Notes: generated by a model from the letters alone, not told the origin. A stretch of 64,000 nt of DNA from Cafeteria roenbergensis (GCA_008330645.1 VLTN01000002.1:62001-126000); one strand, 5' to 3'; positions 19,123 to 32,700 are shown, counted from the stretch's first letter. Translations and numbers: made by a program.

Positions 19123-22100
19123 ATGGCCGCCAAGCTGAGGCGCTGGATTGAGAAGGACCTGGGGCTGCCGGCGGTCGGCTCGTTCGAGCGCGACTTTGCC
19201 AATGGTGTGCGACTGGCGCAAGTTCTGGTGGCGGCGGGTCTCGCGGACGACGACCTCGTGGGGGCGATGCGGCAGCAGTCGTCCAGCAGCGCCAAGCAGG
19301 CGAACCTGGCCGCCTTGCGGCCCAGGCTGCAGGGGATCAGCGTGGCAGTCGGCGCCGAGCTGATGCGAGAGATCGCCACGGAGAAGCGGGGCGCGGCCGT
19401 GCAGGTGGTGCAGGGCGTGTTTCGCGCCTATCAGGCCAGCCGGCTGCCTCCGCCGCGCAAGCCCCGCACGTTCGACCCGCCGGCGCCCATGATGGCGGAC
19501 GCGACTGGCCGCGGCCCGCGCGAGCGCGCGGCCGCCCGCGAGCGCGCTGCGGCGGCCGACCCGGTGCTGCGCACGCTTCTGAACGGCGGCAGCCGCACCC
19601 AGGCGCAGCTGGCCGCGCGGCTAAGCAAGTTCGAGGAGACCAGGCACAGGCAGGAGGCCCTGGCAGCCTCGCTCGAGGCCGAGGAAAAGGCGGCGGAGGC
19701 CGGCGCAGCGGTCTCCCTGCGCCAGCAGCGGCTGGAGGAGGCGCGGTTCAAGCAGCAGTGGCGCCGGGACTACGACGCCGCGCAGGCCAGAGACCACGCC
19801 GCGGTGCAGCGGGCCAAGCTGGAGCGGCAGCGGCGGGAGCTCAGCTACGAGCTCGCCATGGCCGAGCGGGGCGGCCGTATCCGGGCCAACGCGGACGCCC
19901 GAGCCGCGACAGAGGCTCGCGGGGGCATGGCCGACTTTGAGAGGACGCAGCGGCGCCTCGGCATCCCCACGCTGGACGACGCCGAGGAGGCCGGCGCCGG
20001 CGGCGAGGAGGAGGAGGCCCGCACTGCCGCGGCGGTCAGGCTCGCAAAGCGCGAGCCGGGGAATCGTTTCGCCGACCGCATCCGCGCCGCCGCAGAGGCC
20101 GGCCTGGCCCCGGCGGAGAGCGATGCCTTTGCTCTGCAGCTGCAGAAGCGGTCGCGAGCGGACGCGAAGGCGCGTCGGGAGGCCGCTGCCAGACGGCGGT
20201 TGCAGGCGGTGCAGCAGGAGCGTGAGCTCGCCGCGGGGGCGCTGGCTAGCGAGGCGGAGGCGCGGCTGGATAGGCTGGGGCAGGAGGCCCGCGTGGAGGG
20301 AGCGGCGGCGCGGCAGGCCTGGCTGGCGGCCAGGCGGCGGGCGCAGGGAGGAGGCGTTGCCGCCTCTGCCGCTGGCGCAGCGGCAGGTATGCCCGCCCGC
20401 CCACCGGCCGGGCAGGTGTCGCTCGCTGCGGGCGACGGCTCCGCGGCCGGTGGCGGGGCCGACGGTGTTGTTGGGGGCGTTGGCGGGGGCGCAGTTGCCC
20501 GACGCTGCCGCGCGATCGGAGCCGCAAAGCGAGCGGCGCGGGCGGAGGAGGCTGCGGCGCGGAGGCAGCTGCTGGCCAGAGAGAAGGCGGCGGCGCGCTG
20601 GGAGGCCCGCCGCGCTGCTGCCGACACGGCCGAGCTCATCGTGGACGCCGCGCTGCTGGCTGTGGAGGACACCCTCACGCCGCAAGAGTGGCGACGTGTC
20701 AAGCACGGCTTCGTGACGGGGGCGGTCGGGGGACCCCGCCTGCGGGAGCGCGGTGCCGAGATGACGCGGCAGCGGGTGCAGAACGAGGCACCGGGCGGCT
20801 GGGGGCTGGCGCTGCCGCCAACGCCGGCGGCGTCGAGTCTTGCAGAGCGCTGCGCCGCGGCGGCTGCCGGGCAGGGGGCGGGCTCTGCTGGGCCCGGCTC
20901 GGCAGCCGGCTTGCACCAGGGCGCGTTGGAGGCGCTGGGATCCGGGGAGGAGGTTTCCGTCGCCGGGGCGGCAGCCCTGACGCTCGCCCATGAGCCGGAA
21001 GCGGGCCGCGGCGCTGCCGGCTCTGACGACGAGGCTCTGCTGGCAGAGCTGCAGAGCTGCTCGCGGCTCTTGGAGCAGGAGGCTGCGGCTCTCGACCCGG
21101 CCGAGGCGGCTGCAGCGGCAGCGCGGGGCGAGAGCGTCCCCGTGGCAGTGAGCGTCGCGACCCGGGCCATGAGCGGGGGCGCTGGACGGGCTGCGGCTGC
21201 TGCAGCCGCCGATGTCTTCTGGGGGTCGTCCGCCGGAAGCGTCGCGTTTGTGGTGCCCTCCGCCAGGCCGCTGCTGCGCGCCCTGTGCGAGGCCGAGGCG
21301 GCCCCCGACGCGGGTGGTGCTCCTCCGAGTCAGCCGGCGTCGCCGTCGCTGGCCCCGGCGGATGCGGCGCAGGGGTCTGCCTCTGCAGCGGCGGAGGAGG
21401 GAGAGGAGGCCGGGCCGGCCGGCAGAGCTGACCGGGCACTCGCAGTCAGAGCACCCGCGACGGCGGCGGCGGCGTCGGCGGCGGCGGCGGGCGTGTCCGG
21501 TGCGACGGCCGGCGCCGCCTCCACGGCCGCAGTCGCCGGCGCGCCTGCTCTCGCCACGGCTGCAGAACCCCTCGCTCCAGAGGTCGCGGAGACGGGCGGG
21601 AGGGTGCCTGCGCTCTCGGCGGATCCCCCGCACGAAGTGAGCCATGCAGAGCACCACCAGATCCTTCCGCTGTGCAGCCTCGAGCAGGGCCGGCGGGCGG
21701 CCGCCCTGGCGCGGCTTCGCCTTCGCCCGGCCCCGGGCGAGGCAAGCGGCGTGCCCGGCATGGGCGATGCCCTGGCTCGGGTGGTGGTTGCGGGCTGCGA
21801 GGGCGGAGCGGCGGCCCGCCGGCTGGCCGCCCGGCTTGGTTGCGCGCCTCTGTCGCGGCTCGGCCTCGCCTCCCTCGCCGTTCGACTGGCCAGGGCAGTG
21901 GCAGCTGCGGAGGAGGACGACGACGCCGCTGCAGGGCTCGCCACGCCAGAGGCAGACGCGGTGGCAGCGAGCGCAGCGGCGGCCACATCCGCAGCCACGG
22001 CGCCTGGTGGCAAGGGTAAGAAGCCGGGCGGGAAGCCTTCCGCGGAGGAGGAGGAGGCGGCGGCCAGAGAGGCCGCGGCGCTCGCTGCAGAGGGCGACGG

Positions 22101-25100
22101 GCGCCTGATGGCGCTGGAGGCAGCGCGCAGCAGTGTGGGGGATGCGGTGCCGTGGGTCGCGGGGCTTGACCTCGAGGGCGCGCTGGCGCTCGCGCGCGCT
22201 GGCGACGCGCTCATCGGCGCTGGCTTTGTGCCTACAGAATACGGCACAGCTTCAGCGGCGGCGGCCTCGACCAAGGCGGAGGATGTGGAAGCAGGTTCTG
22301 CACAGGCGGGCGAACCGCCGCAGGCAGGCAAGCCTGGCGAAGGAGGCGACGCCGATGACGACGCCGCTCCCGACGCCGCTCCCGACGCCGCTCCCGACGC
22401 CGCTCCCGACGCCGCTCCCGACGCCGCTCCCGACGCCGCTCCCGGCAGCAGCGACGCTCCGCCAGCGCCCACGCTCGAGGAGAGGCTGGGGCAAGCGGAG
22501 GCGCTCGCGTGGCGCCGCTGGTCAATCGCGCGGCTTGCGCTCGCCCGACGGGCTGAGGCCTCGGCCGTGGCGGCCTGCTCGGCGGCCCTGGCCGAGGCAG
22601 ACGCCGCCGGGGGCGGGGCGCCAGGCAAGGGCGGCAAGGGTGGCAAGGGCGGCAAGGGCGGCAAGAGTGGCAAGGGCGGCAAGAGTGGCAAGGGCGGCAA
22701 GGGTGGTGATTCGGCAGCGCCAGATCCGAGGTCTCGCCTCGACTGGTGCCCCGATGCTGCCGATGTCGCGGGCAGGGCCAGCTCTGCGCTGGGCGCGCTC
22801 GGTTCGGCGGGAGCCGCGGGCATCACTGGCCGCGTCGCCGCTGCGGCTGGCTTGGCGTCGTGGTCGCTGGCCGTGCGCGAGTGCGTGGCGAGCTGCTGCC
22901 CACCGGGCCAGTCGCCGGCTGAATCGCCACTGATGCTGGCGTTCGCGCCCGCCAGCGCCGAGGAGCTGCTCGCTGTGGAGGCGGGCCTGACCGAGCGGCG
23001 CGCAGCGCAAGCGGCTCGAACGGCGGCGGGCGCAGGCCAGTGGATGGTGTGGGCGGCTCAGATTGCCGGGATCGTCGCCCAGGCTGCCAGTAGCGAGTTC
23101 GCCGACGCCTCGGCTGGGCCCACCGCCAGGGCCCAAGCGCTGCGCTGGGCCGTGCGCGACTCGCTCGCCAGCGCGCTCGCGGCTCGGGCCGCGGCCGAGG
23201 GGTCGCTTGCCGGCCTTTGGGAGGCGCCGGAGGCTGCTGATGCGGCTGTCGCGACGGACGAGGGAAGTGGCAGATCCCGACTGGCTGCCGCTGCCGCTGC
23301 GGGCGACGCCTCGCTGATCGTGGGCAGCGTCGGCACTGCGGCGGGGAACGCCGTCACCAGCGAGGCCTCAGCCCTTCCTGCCCCCCTGGCCGCTGTCCTG
23401 GCCATTGCCGAGGATGTGGGGGCCAGCCCGGAGGGCGGCGGGTCGGAAATGTGCCCGGCGCTGCGACAGCTCGCCATCGCGGCGGCAGTCGGCTCGGCTG
23501 CTGCGTGGGCGCAGTCGCCGCCGCCGCTACTGACCATGCTTCAGGCAGCGGGGGAGGGCAGCTGGGCCGTTCCCAGCCCCGAGGCCGACGCCGCCGCCCG
23601 GCGCGAGGAGCAGGAGCGCATAGCGCGAGAGGCTGCCGACGAGGCTGCTGCCGCCGCGGCCGCCGCCGCTGCTGCTGCTGCTGCGGCTGCGAGCAAGAAG
23701 AAGCCAGGCAAGGCGGCCAAGGGGGAGCCGGCGCCCGCCCCGTCTGCTGCGGCCTTGCCGCTGCTGGCGACGAGCGCGACGCTTCTGGTGGCGCTGGGGG
23801 AAGGCGCCGGCGAGTTCCGCGCCGCTCCTGCGCCGGTCAGCCCGCATGCCGCCTCAGCAGAATCTGCTGCGGCGCAGGCGCCGGTGCCGAGCGCAACACA
23901 CAAGAAGTGGTTGACGGAGATGACGTCTACGGGGAGGGTCGACCTGGCCGCGGCAGAGCGAGAGGAGGGTATCTTTGCAGCGCTGACTGCCCTCCAGCTG
24001 TCCAAAGCGGAGAGGCGGGCGGCCGAGGAGGCGGAAGCTGCTGCGGCTGCGGAGGCTGCTGCGGCTGCCGAGGCACCGGCCCAGGCCGACGAGGCGGAGG
24101 GCAAAGAGGCGGAGGAGGCGGAGGAGGAGGCGGTGGAGGAGGCGGAGGAGGCGGCGGAGGTGTCGGAGGGGGCAAGCCCTGCAGGCAGTGCCTCGCTGGC
24201 CGTCGATGTCAGCTTGGCGGGTAGCGCGGCCGCCGGGGCAGGGGGAGCCTCGGGCGACACCGAGGCGACGCCCTCGAGCGCGCGGGCCGGGGACGGGGCC
24301 CTGGAGCCCGGCAGCGTGCTGGTGGCCGCCTGGAGGGCCTTTGCCTCTGGGGACGGCCCCGAGCTGCACTCTGCGCCGGCGCTGCTGGCTGCGAGCACGG
24401 CTCGCGAGGCGGCCGCGGAGGAGCTGTCAGACTTGCTGTGGTCGCTGTGGCAGGCGGAGGAGCGCGACGGTGCGGCGAGGGTGGCAGCAGCGGTGAGGGC
24501 CGTGCTTCTGGATCTCCGAGCGCCCCTGACGCAGGCTAAGGCGGCTGGTGCAGCGGCCCCGGGGCCTGGGGCGGAGCCAGCTGATGCGATGCTGTCAACG
24601 GGAGGGCTGGGCGCCACGGGCACCAGCGCCCGCAGCGGCAACGGCGGCACCTGGGGAGGCCGCACGGGCTTGACGGCCAGCGGGGTGCTTCCAGAGCCCG
24701 CTGCGGACGGGGCGCTGCCGGGGCTCCCGCCGGACGAGTCGGGCCCGCCCATTCCGGTTCGGGTCGCGCCCACCCGGCTGTCCGTTGCAGAGCTGGCGGC
24801 GACGGCGTCGAGGCGTCGTCGCGACGGCACGGTGGGGCGGGCGCACGTCCCGCCGGACCTGAGGCCGCTGAGGCGGCACCGGGCACTGGCACAGTCGGGG
24901 CCAGGCGGCGCGGCCCGGGCCGGGGAGGCGGAATGGACGGCCCGGGACGCGGCCGACGGCGACCCCGTGGACGCCGGCTGGTGTGCCGAGGGGGGCTCTC
25001 CGGCGCTTGCCGGACCGCTGGCGGGGCCCGGCGCGCAGGCGGTGGCCGCCGCCGTGTCGCGGGTGCGCGCCGCGCTGGGGCACGGGGCGGGGGGGGAGGC

Positions 25101-28100
25101 CGACGGCGGCGCGCTGGCGGCGGAGGCTGCGGCCGCCGCTGCTGCCACCGCCTTCGAGGCCGCCCAGGCGCGCTTTGACGCTGTCGAGGCCCGCATCCGC
25201 GCGCTGAGGCAGGACGGCTGGGCGGACTGGGCAGTGGCCCGGCGGTCGGCTGTCGGCTGCGCGTGCCTGTTGGCAGCGGGGGCCGCGTCGGCGGATCGGT
25301 TGCTGGCGCTGGCGCAGTGCGCGGCTGGCGTGGGGCTCGCCGGCGCCGTGAAGCGCGCGCTCGAGCAAGCGCCGACGCCGGCCGAACGCCCTGCAGTGGG
25401 CGGGGAGCGCGGCTGCCTGCAGGGCGCTGCGGCAGAGGAGGCGGTACTTGAGGCCAGTGGCGAAGCGGCCCGCGCGGCGGACGGGGGCGAGCCTCGCAGC
25501 GCGTACGGCCTCGTGGCACGGGCGGCGGGCCAAGCGACCTCGGCCGTAATGGCGGCCGCGGCGTCGGCTCAGGCCCAGCTGCAGGAGCGCGACTCCGCAG
25601 ACAGGGCGGAGGTGCGGCGCCTCCTGCGCGAAACCGCGGAGCGCGCTGCGAGGAGCATCGTGAGCGCCGCCCGAGGCATGGTCGCGAGCCAGCGCGGGCT
25701 GCTGGCCGCCTGCGAGGAGGCGTGGGAGCAGTGCCGCCGCTGGGCGGTGCGCCGCCTTGAGGCGGATGACGAGCGTATCCGCCTGGTCACCCGGCTGATC
25801 AGGAGGGCCGTCACCAAGGGCGACCCGGAGCCGCTCGCGAGCCTGCCCATGGCCCTGTCCCCCGGCCCGCACGAGGACGGCGTGGCCTCGAGGGACGCCC
25901 TGCCTCCCCTCGTCGTCTTCGTGCCGGCGGCTGGGGCGGCGGAGGACTCCCCCTTCGCGCGGGCGGCGCGCGACCTGCTGGCCTCGGCGTCGGAAGCGCT
26001 GCGCCCTGGGGAGGGCCTCGCGGACGGTCCCGCCAGTCGCGAGGGGACTGGTGGGGGCGGGCCCGGCGCCGGGGGTGGGGACAGCGGGCAGTCGGCGCTG
26101 GAGGCGCCGCTGCTGCTTCTCAGGCGAGTGGTCGGCAGCGGCACCGCCACCGTGCGCGCTCTCTCGGGGCCAGGGGTCCTGGACCAGCCGCAGGCAGCCG
26201 CGGACGCCGTTGCTCCCGGCAACGGCACTGGCGCCTCCGGCCGTGGCGGGTGGCTTGGCGGGCGGCTTGTGGACGCCCTGCCCGACCCTCCAGCTCCCCC
26301 CGTCGGCAGGTCCGGGAACGACGCCTTCGCCAGCATCCACGCCGCGGGCAGCGGCCCTGACCCGTCTGCCCCCCGACGGCCCCTCTCCCCCGGCCTCCGA
26401 CGGGCACTGCTGCGCACTGGGGGCGAGGCGGCGGTGTTGCGCGCCGCCGGCGAGGCAGGCCAGCCCGTCGCGGAGGCAGCTGGGGAATTCGCCGCGCCTG
26501 GCGCCACCGCGCCGGCGACGGGCGCGCCGGGCGGGACCGCGGCTGCCCGCGGCACCGCATCGGGCGCAGGCTCTGCCGGGCTGCAGCTGTGGCTCCCGGA
26601 CCCAGTGCTCGCCTCGGGGCGGCCCGGCGGAAGGGCTCTGCCCCGCGCGAGGCTGCTTGTCCCGCCCCAGGACCTGGCGGCATCGGCCTCGTCCTCGCTC
26701 GTGCTGGGCCCGACGGCGCTGGTCGCCGTCGCTCGCGGCGCAAGGCGGGCTCTGCTGGCAGACGTGGTGAACGCGTGCCTGGGGCGGGGCCCAGGCGCCG
26801 GCTCCGTGCGCCCCGCTGGCGACCACGCCTCTGTGGCGCGGCAAGCGGTGGCGCGCTGTCTGGCGGAGGGCGTCTGCGCTGCCGTGTCGCGCTGCGGGGG
26901 CAGCAGCAGCGCCCGCGGCCGGGAGGGCGGGAGCGCCGCAACTGAGGCCTTGCAGGTGCCCCCGCCGCTGCGGGCAGAGGCTGAGAGGGTCGTGAGCACT
27001 GTGGACACTCTGTCGGTCGCGGGGACGGAGCTGAGCGACGCCTCGCCGTTCGTGCAGCTCGCTGCTGCAGCCGTGAGCGCGGCTGTGGCGGCATCCGCAG
27101 CCGTTTCGCGGTCGACGTTGACGTCAGCATCGGCGGCGGTGGGTTCGTCGGGGAGTGGGCCTGAGAGCGGCAGAAGCACCAGCAGGTCGCTGGCCGCATG
27201 CGGCGGGGCGGAGGGGTGGGCCCCACTGGCCGCCGCGGGCCTCCAGCGGGTCTTGGTGCTGCTGGGTCTGTGCTTGCTGCGGGAGGGAGCCTCACCGCAC
27301 CAGCTGCTCATGAGCCAAGGCTGGGCGCTGCTGGAGGCGGCCGCGGCGCCGGCCAGCAGCAGCGCCGAGGCCGCCGTGCCGGACCTGTGGGCGTCCTGCC
27401 TCCCCTGGTTCGGTGTGAGCCCTAGCGTGGCCAGGCGCGGGGTGGAGGCAGCGGCGGCCCGAGACGGCGCCAGGCGACACAACGCCCGGCAAGCCGCGCG
27501 AAGCAAGGCGCCTGGCGGGACGGCTGGATCGACGGCAGCGGCCGGCAGCGCAGCTGGGACCGGCCCGACGGGAACGGCGCCCGTGCCTGGCAAGCGCGGT
27601 CGCGCGTGGTCCGGCCTGAGCGAGGCGGAGGCGGGCGGCGATGCTGCCCTCTCAGTGTCGGTGATGGGCACGACCGCGGCTGCCAGGGCCGCCAGCGCGC
27701 GCGCGCTGTCCGACACGCTCTTCACCGTGTTCGCCACCCAGCACGACGTGGCCGACGCGCGAGCAGCAGCGGCGGCAGAGCTGGCGGAGGACGACCGCCT
27801 GGCACGCGCGCAGGCAGCGAGGGACGCTGAGGACGCCAAGCGCCGCAGCAAGGGCATGCCTCCGCTCACGGGCAAGGCGCGTGCCCCCCTGAGGCGCAGG
27901 CACAACACGCTGGCCTCGGCCGCGATCGAAGTGCCCCCCAAGCGCTCTGACGCAATCGCGGTCGCGACCGTGTTCGCGGAGGCCAGCGCCTCAGGCGCCG
28001 GCCAGCCGGCATGGGCCTGCCCCAGCGGCCGACCTGCCAGCAAGTGGGCATCGCTCCTTCGGCAGGCGAGCCCTCTGACCTGCGCCGCGTCGCGAACTGA

Positions 28101-28320
28101 CTCGCTCAAGCACTGCCTCGAAAGGGCCTTGCGTGCGCAGCGGGCCGCCTTTGCCGCGGAGCTGCGCAAGGGCCGCTCCCCGGCCTGCGCAGCAGACGCC
28201 GGGTGTGCTGCCGGCCTGTGTGCTCTGGCCTCCCCCGCTGCTGCTGCGGCGCCGCAGCAGCAGCGGGTCGCCTCTGCGTGCGACGGAGCTGGCGACGTGT
28301 GGGCCTGCTTTCGCGACTGA
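19123..28320 (+). CDS. SPEF2: SPEF2/CPC1-like flagellar central-apparatus protein
   Basis: Single exon of 3065 residues. ATG 19123 (GTTGCCATGG) was chosen because the conserved domain starts at once. Residues 1-105 form the SPEF2-type CH-like domain: [31 protein letters not shown], a short Asn/Ala-Leu-rich segment and [22 protein letters not shown], matching the family pattern throughout. A long Glu/Arg/Ala coiled coil follows (about 125-330 and 480-520), then [32 protein letters not shown], which resembles the post-coil region of SPEF2. The remainder is Ala-rich helical sequence with low-complexity inserts: DAAP repeats, [10 protein letters not shown], poly-Ala and an acidic EEAEE tract. I did not find the P-loop of the adenylate kinase domain known from SPEF2/CPC1. 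The family sits on the C1b projection of the motile axoneme. The protein is longer than usual family members (about 1800-2000), mainly through low-complexity expansion. Confidence 0.82.
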   Translation: MAAKLRRWIEKDLGLPAVGSFERDFANGVRLAQVLVAAGLADDDLVGAMRQQSSSSAKQANLAALRPRLQGISVAVGAELMREIATEKRGAAVQVVQGVFRAYQASRLPPPRKPRTFDPPAPMMADATGRGPRERAAARERAAAADPVLRTLLNGGSRTQAQLAARLSKFEETRHRQEALAASLEAEEKAAEAGAAVSLRQQRLEEARFKQQWRRDYDAAQARDHAAVQRAKLERQRRELSYELAMAERGGRIRANADARAATEARGGMADFERTQRRLGIPTLDDAEEAGAGGEEEEARTAAAVRLAKREPGNRFADRIRAAAEAGLAPAESDAFALQLQKRSRADAKARREAAARRRLQAVQQERELAAGALASEAEARLDRLGQEARVEGAAARQAWLAARRRAQGGGVAASAAGAAAGMPARPPAGQVSLAAGDGSAAGGGADGVVGGVGGGAVARRCRAIGAAKRAARAEEAAARRQLLAREKAAARWEARRAAADTAELIVDAALLAVEDTLTPQEWRRVKHGFVTGAVGGPRLRERGAEMTRQRVQNEAPGGWGLALPPTPAASSLAERCAAAAAGQGAGSAGPGSAAGLHQGALEALGSGEEVSVAGAAALTLAHEPEAGRGAAGSDDEALLAELQSCSRLLEQEAAALDPAEAAAAAARGESVPVAVSVATRAMSGGAGRAAAAAAADVFWGSSAGSVAFVVPSARPLLRALCEAEAAPDAGGAPPSQPASPSLAPADAAQGSASAAAEEGEEAGPAGRADRALAVRAPATAAAASAAAAGVSGATAGAASTAAVAGAPALATAAEPLAPEVAETGGRVPALSADPPHEVSHAEHHQILPLCSLEQGRRAAALARLRLRPAPGEASGVPGMGDALARVVVAGCEGGAAARRLAARLGCAPLSRLGLASLAVRLARAVAAAEEDDDAAAGLATPEADAVAASAAAATSAATAPGGKGKKPGGKPSAEEEEAAAREAAALAAEGDGRLMALEAARSSVGDAVPWVAGLDLEGALALARAGDALIGAGFVPTEYGTASAAAASTKAEDVEAGSAQAGEPPQAGKPGEGGDADDDAAPDAAPDAAPDAAPDAAPDAAPDAAPGSSDAPPAPTLEERLGQAEALAWRRWSIARLALARRAEASAVAACSAALAEADAAGGGAPGKGGKGGKGGKGGKSGKGGKSGKGGKGGDSAAPDPRSRLDWCPDAADVAGRASSALGALGSAGAAGITGRVAAAAGLASWSLAVRECVASCCPPGQSPAESPLMLAFAPASAEELLAVEAGLTERRAAQAARTAAGAGQWMVWAAQIAGIVAQAASSEFADASAGPTARAQALRWAVRDSLASALAARAAAEGSLAGLWEAPEAADAAVATDEGSGRSRLAAAAAAGDASLIVGSVGTAAGNAVTSEASALPAPLAAVLAIAEDVGASPEGGGSEMCPALRQLAIAAAVGSAAAWAQSPPPLLTMLQAAGEGSWAVPSPEADAAARREEQERIAREAADEAAAAAAAAAAAAAAAASKKKPGKAAKGEPAPAPSAAALPLLATSATLLVALGEGAGEFRAAPAPVSPHAASAESAAAQAPVPSATHKKWLTEMTSTGRVDLAAAEREEGIFAALTALQLSKAERRAAEEAEAAAAAEAAAAAEAPAQADEAEGKEAEEAEEEAVEEAEEAAEVSEGASPAGSASLAVDVSLAGSAAAGAGGASGDTEATPSSARAGDGALEPGSVLVAAWRAFASGDGPELHSAPALLAASTAREAAAEELSDLLWSLWQAEERDGAARVAAAVRAVLLDLRAPLTQAKAAGAAAPGPGAEPADAMLSTGGLGATGTSARSGNGGTWGGRTGLTASGVLPEPAADGALPGLPPDESGPPIPVRVAPTRLSVAELAATASRRRRDGTVGRAHVPPDLRPLRRHRALAQSGPGGAARAGEAEWTARDAADGDPVDAGWCAEGGSPALAGPLAGPGAQAVAAAVSRVRAALGHGAGGEADGGALAAEAAAAAAATAFEAAQARFDAVEARIRALRQDGWADWAVARRSAVGCACLLAAGAASADRLLALAQCAAGVGLAGAVKRALEQAPTPAERPAVGGERGCLQGAAAEEAVLEASGEAARAADGGEPRSAYGLVARAAGQATSAVMAAAASAQAQLQERDSADRAEVRRLLRETAERAARSIVSAARGMVASQRGLLAACEEAWEQCRRWAVRRLEADDERIRLVTRLIRRAVTKGDPEPLASLPMALSPGPHEDGVASRDALPPLVVFVPAAGAAEDSPFARAARDLLASASEALRPGEGLADGPASREGTGGGGPGAGGGDSGQSALEAPLLLLRRVVGSGTATVRALSGPGVLDQPQAAADAVAPGNGTGASGRGGWLGGRLVDALPDPPAPPVGRSGNDAFASIHAAGSGPDPSAPRRPLSPGLRRALLRTGGEAAVLRAAGEAGQPVAEAAGEFAAPGATAPATGAPGGTAAARGTASGAGSAGLQLWLPDPVLASGRPGGRALPRARLLVPPQDLAASASSSLVLGPTALVAVARGARRALLADVVNACLGRGPGAGSVRPAGDHASVARQAVARCLAEGVCAAVSRCGGSSSARGREGGSAATEALQVPPPLRAEAERVVSTVDTLSVAGTELSDASPFVQLAAAAVSAAVAASAAVSRSTLTSASAAVGSSGSGPESGRSTSRSLAACGGAEGWAPLAAAGLQRVLVLLGLCLLREGASPHQLLMSQGWALLEAAAAPASSSAEAAVPDLWASCLPWFGVSPSVARRGVEAAAARDGARRHNARQAARSKAPGGTAGSTAAAGSAAGTGPTGTAPVPGKRGRAWSGLSEAEAGGDAALSVSVMGTTAAARAASARALSDTLFTVFATQHDVADARAAAAAELAEDDRLARAQAARDAEDAKRRSKGMPPLTGKARAPLRRRHNTLASAAIEVPPKRSDAIAVATVFAEASASGAGQPAWACPSGRPASKWASLLRQASPLTCAASRTDSLKHCLERALRAQRAAFAAELRKGRSPACAADAGCAAGLCALASPAAAAAPQQQRVASACDGAGDVWACFRD
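22360..22443 (+). repeat. 12-nt repeat x7 (DAAP) in SPEF2-like gene
   Basis: Seven identical copies of a 12-nt unit, GACGCCGCTCCC, encode (Asp-Ala-Ala-Pro)7. They stay in frame and lie between two Ala-rich helical segments. Perfect nucleotide identity suggests recent slippage growth. Confidence 0.92.
22620..22709 (+). repeat. Gly/Lys (GGCAAG-rich) simple repeat in SPEF2-like gene
   Basis: About ten GGCAAGGGC/GGCAAGAGT-type units encode a [13 protein letters not shown] series. The stretch is strongly basic and flexible and stays in frame. It may bind tubulin or nucleic acid, but that is speculation. Confidence 0.85.
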
Positions 28321-28600
28321 TCTGCGTGTTGCGTGACTCCGCGAACCTGCAACGGGCGCCTCTCGTCGATTGCGGCGCCTGCATGAATCTAGGAGCACGT
28401 TGTGGGGAATCGTGCGCCAGGCGTCGCGGCGCGGGCGCCCGGCAGAGGCGCTCCCGCTTCGCTGGAGTGGTTGGCAGCATCCATGTGCAAATGCCCCGAC
28501 AACACTCCCCCGCGTCCTGGGCGAGCCGCGCAACGTTGCGCCTCGGACCACACGTGGGCAAACACAGTGGCGAACGTTCCCCGCCGCTTCCAGCTCCGCA

Positions 28601-29699
28601 ATGCCTCGTGCAGCGCGCGGAGGGCGGGCCGCAAAGTCGGCGGCCGCCTCTCCCAAGCCGCCGAGGGAGCCTGCGGCGTCACGGCGCAAGAGGCAGGTTT
28701 GCGAGCTCCTGGCCAAGGTCGGGGCACGGGAGATGTCTGCAGCCGACGGAAAGACGGCAGTGGAAAAGCTGGCTGGGCGACTGCAAGCCAACTTGGCTGG
28801 TTTGTGAGCAAGGCTGCTCGCCGCGCGGTTTGGCCTCCAAAACGGCTGCTCGCCCCAGCCGCCCCGCCCCAAAGTGATGGCACGAAGCGGGCAACGACCT
28901 ACTGTCGTGGCGCACGGCCGTTGCTGCTGCGCCCGTGGCCGCGCTGCCGTTGCCGGCTTGAAGCGCGCCCGAGTGGTGCTTCCTCGTCGACTGAGTTTGC
29001 AACGCCCACGTTCTGGCCCGCAGAGAAGAGAGGGATGACGCCATCGCGGCCCTCGCTGGCATCCTTCGCTGCCAATCAAGCGGGTGGATGCCGCAGGCGT
29101 TTGACGACGTGGTCAAGGCGTTTGGCGCACGGTTCGAGTCGATCGGACACGCGCGGTGCTGTGCCACCGCGGCTGGCAAGCCCGCCCTCATGCTCCTCGA
29201 GGCATTCGTCGAGACCCAGGTATCTTTGGTTTCGCATGCAGGTGTCGCGTTGGCGCTGTGGGGCGTCTTGCAGTTTGCCATCGCAGACTTGCTCCGGCCG
29301 GCGGCTGCGCCTTCGGAGGAGGGCAGGTCTGCCGCGGCGCTGTGCGCCGCTGTGCTGGCGAAGCTGCGTGTCTGCCTGCACAGCCCGGTGCTGGAGAGCG
29401 AGGGCCGCCAGCTGGCGGTTCTGCAGGAGTTGATGGTTTTGGCAGCGGCCGCCACGCTGCGGTGCGCTTGGGAGCGCGGCCACCAGGGCGGCGCGGCCGA
29501 GGCGCCAACGCAGCTGCTCGGTGCCGACTGCGTGCGCATGCTGCGCAACCTCGTCCACCTCTCGGCGCCCTCGGCGGGGGACAGCCACGTCGCTTTGCTC
29601 GTGGGCATGGTTCTGCGGGCGGGCGGGGTCCACGGCATCGGCCAGCTGCTGGAGGCAGCAGGTGCGCCGGAGGGATTGCAGCCGCTCGCCCGGCTCGCC

Positions 29700-29780
<81 letters not shown>

Positions 29781-32700
29781 TCGAGCAGTTCGAGCAGCTC
29801 AAGCAGCTCGGGAGGCGGGTCTGCCGCCGCTGCCGCCGCTGCTGGCTCTGCCGGCGAGCTGCCAGAGATCCCGCTGATTTCCGCCGCACACATGTGGGCC
29901 GTGCTGGAGGTGCTCCTGGCGTCGGGGGCCGGGTCCGTGTTCGTCAGGCTGCCCGACTGCCTGCGGCTGCTCCCCGGCCGCGGGCAGCAGCTGCCTGCCT
30001 GCCTGGTTGACCCCGCCGTGATGGCCGACGCAGCGGGGGCGGCGCGCCCCGAGGCGGGGCCGCCCTCGCCGGCGCTTTGCCGCAGGGAGTTTGCCGTCGC
30101 CGCCCTGGCCGTTCACCTGCCTGCGGCGGGAATCACCCTGGCAACAGCCCTGGCATGCGCCGCCACGCGCGTAGGACGGAGGGCGGCGGCAGCGGGCGAC
30201 GCGGACGGCTTGCTCGCCGCCAAGGCCGACGTCGCCATGGTCAGGCGCTGGCTCGTGGCGCTGTTCCAGGGCAGGCACGTGGGGAGCCGGCCGGACACCG
30301 GCAGCCCCGAGCCGTTCAAGCCTTACGACGCGCTTCTGGCCGCCTCCCTGGCAGCAGCATCAGCAGTCGCGTTCCGGCAGGCCGCGCCCGCGGAACCCGA
30401 CGCCGCGGGCGCCGCCTCGACGGGGCAGCCAGGGTACCCGCTCGAGGACGCGCGTCTCGCGTGCGTGCCGGGGCCGCTGCCAGCAGCGCTCGGAGCCGGG
30501 CTCGCCAGCAGCTGCACCGGCGAGCGTTGCCCCGCAGTTCCCGCCGTGCTGAGCGGCGTCCAGAGCACGGCGAGCTCCGCGGCCAAGGCGGACGTGTCTT
30601 CACCAGCCTTTGCCGGGGAGCTGCTTCGCGCGATCGCGAGGGCGGAGGGCTCCATGGGGGCTTGCGACGCCGCCAGCTCTACCGCTGAGGCGCTGGGCGC
30701 AACTCTGTTCCCGGCCGGCCGAGCTGGCCAGGTCGCGGCCGAGCAGCTTGAGAAGGCGCGGACAAGCCTGTCTCGCGGGATGGTGTGGCAGCGAGCCATG
30801 CGGAAGCGCGAGGGCGAGCCTCAGGCGCCCTGTGAGGCGCTCGGGGAATGGCTGTCGGAGCGGAGCGGGCCCGCGCCCGACCAGGCCAGCCGCTGCGTGC
30901 TTGAGTCCGTCGCCTACGACTTGGTCTCCACGAGGGAATCGTACCGGGGCGTGCCCGGGGTGGACATCGACATGCCAGAGGGCACCGGCCTTGCCGAGGA
31001 CTTGCACGGAGCTCGGCAGTGGACCCGGCTGGAGCCAAGGGAGCTCTTGCCGGGGGAGCGCAGGGCGCAGAGGCGACCCGACCAGGCGGCGGCTCTCGCC
31101 AACGAGTGGGAGTTCGAGGGCCGCCCGCTTCCGGGCCCAGTGGGCCGGCTGCCAGAGGCCAGCGGCCGTCGAGCGAGCGGGTTCGACCCCGAGCTTGCAA
31201 CCAGAGCCTTCTCCCTCCTCGGCCAGCCCCGCAGCGTCGCGGAGATCGCGGAGGCCCTGCGGCCCGCGACCCCGTCGGGTGCGTCCGCGCCCGAACCAGC
31301 GGCGCCGGCGCCGTTCTCGTCTCCCTTCGGTGGCGCGACTGCGGCCGTGTTCCCTCTGCGGCAGGACGCGTCGGCCAAGCAGTTGGCCGAGCACTTGAGC
31401 GCCGGCTATCCCGTGAGCCTCGTCGCTGGGGCGAAGGGGCCGCACGCGTTCCCCGCTTCGGACGTGAAAGCGCGGTGGCTCGCCGGTCTAGCCGAGGGAG
31501 TGGAGGGCGCCATGGCGGCAACCGACCTCGCTCGCTCCCTGGAGAGTGCCACGGCCGCGCTGCAAAGGGGCACGCCGTTCATGGTGGCAGCGGGGGCAGG
31601 CGAGGCTGGGGCCTGCTCCGCCGCAGCCGCGCTCGACGCCCGCGACGCGCTTGTGACTGTGCTCCCGACCGCCCGGTCAGCAGCCGCGCTGGCGCTGTCC
31701 GTGCTGCGGAGTGAGGGCTTGTGCGTCCGGCTGGGTTCGCCAGCTGCTGCCGGCGACAGCGTCGGCCAGACTCGAATGGAGGTTGAGACGGCGGCAGGGT
31801 GGCAGCCGCTGCGCGTCCCCCTTCCGGCCTGGGCGAGCCTTGGCGACTCCGGCGCGGGTGGGCTGGCTTTCGAGGCGCCCCCCGCGTTCTGGCGGCAGCT
31901 GGAGGCGCTTGCGGGGGCCACGGACGCGGCAACACGGCGCATCCAGCTGGCCACAGCAAGCGCAGCAGCAGGCCGCGCCAGCCTGCCGGGCAGGCGTGCC
32001 GACGACCGGGTGTGGCATCTGCCGTCCTACACGCCGGCCGAGCTGCTGTCGCTGCACAGTGGCACCACGCTTGAGCGAATTGCCGCCGCAGTTGTCCGCT
32101 CGTCGGGCGCCTCAAGCGCGGTTCTGGCTGCCTTTGCCGTGCTGGCCGCACACTCCCTGGCTCAGGCTGCGTGCCGCTTTGCAGCAGCGGCCGCCGAGGC
32201 CGTGGATGGCGCCTTCCAGCTCGAGCGCGCGGCGCTGAGCTGCGGGAGACTGCCGCTTGCGCTGGCCGGCCCGTTGCGCGGCGTGGAGGCGCCGCTTGCG
32301 CTGGGGTCCGCCCTCTGCCACGTGGCCGCGGGCCACAGCTTGCTGCGCACACTGGCATCGTCAGCGGCGCTTCCCGCGGTCCAGCACGCCCTGTTGCACC
32401 CTGGCTTCCCGTGGCACAGGGTGGCAGGCGCGGCGCGCTCCATCGGAGCCGCGCTCAGCCTCGACGGCGCTCAAGGTCGCTCGGTGGGCTGCGTTATGGG
32501 GCTGCTCGGCTGGGTGCTGGCCCAGGCTGTGGACCCCGAGTGCTGGCGAGGCAGCCTGACGAGTGCTCGTATCGAGGGGCTTCACCGTTCGGGACCTGGA
32601 ACCGTCGAGTCGAGGGGACTGCGCCCGACCACGCTCGTCCGCTTCGCATCGAGGCGCAGCTCGACGATGTCGCTGACTTTCGCACTTGACGACACGGCGA

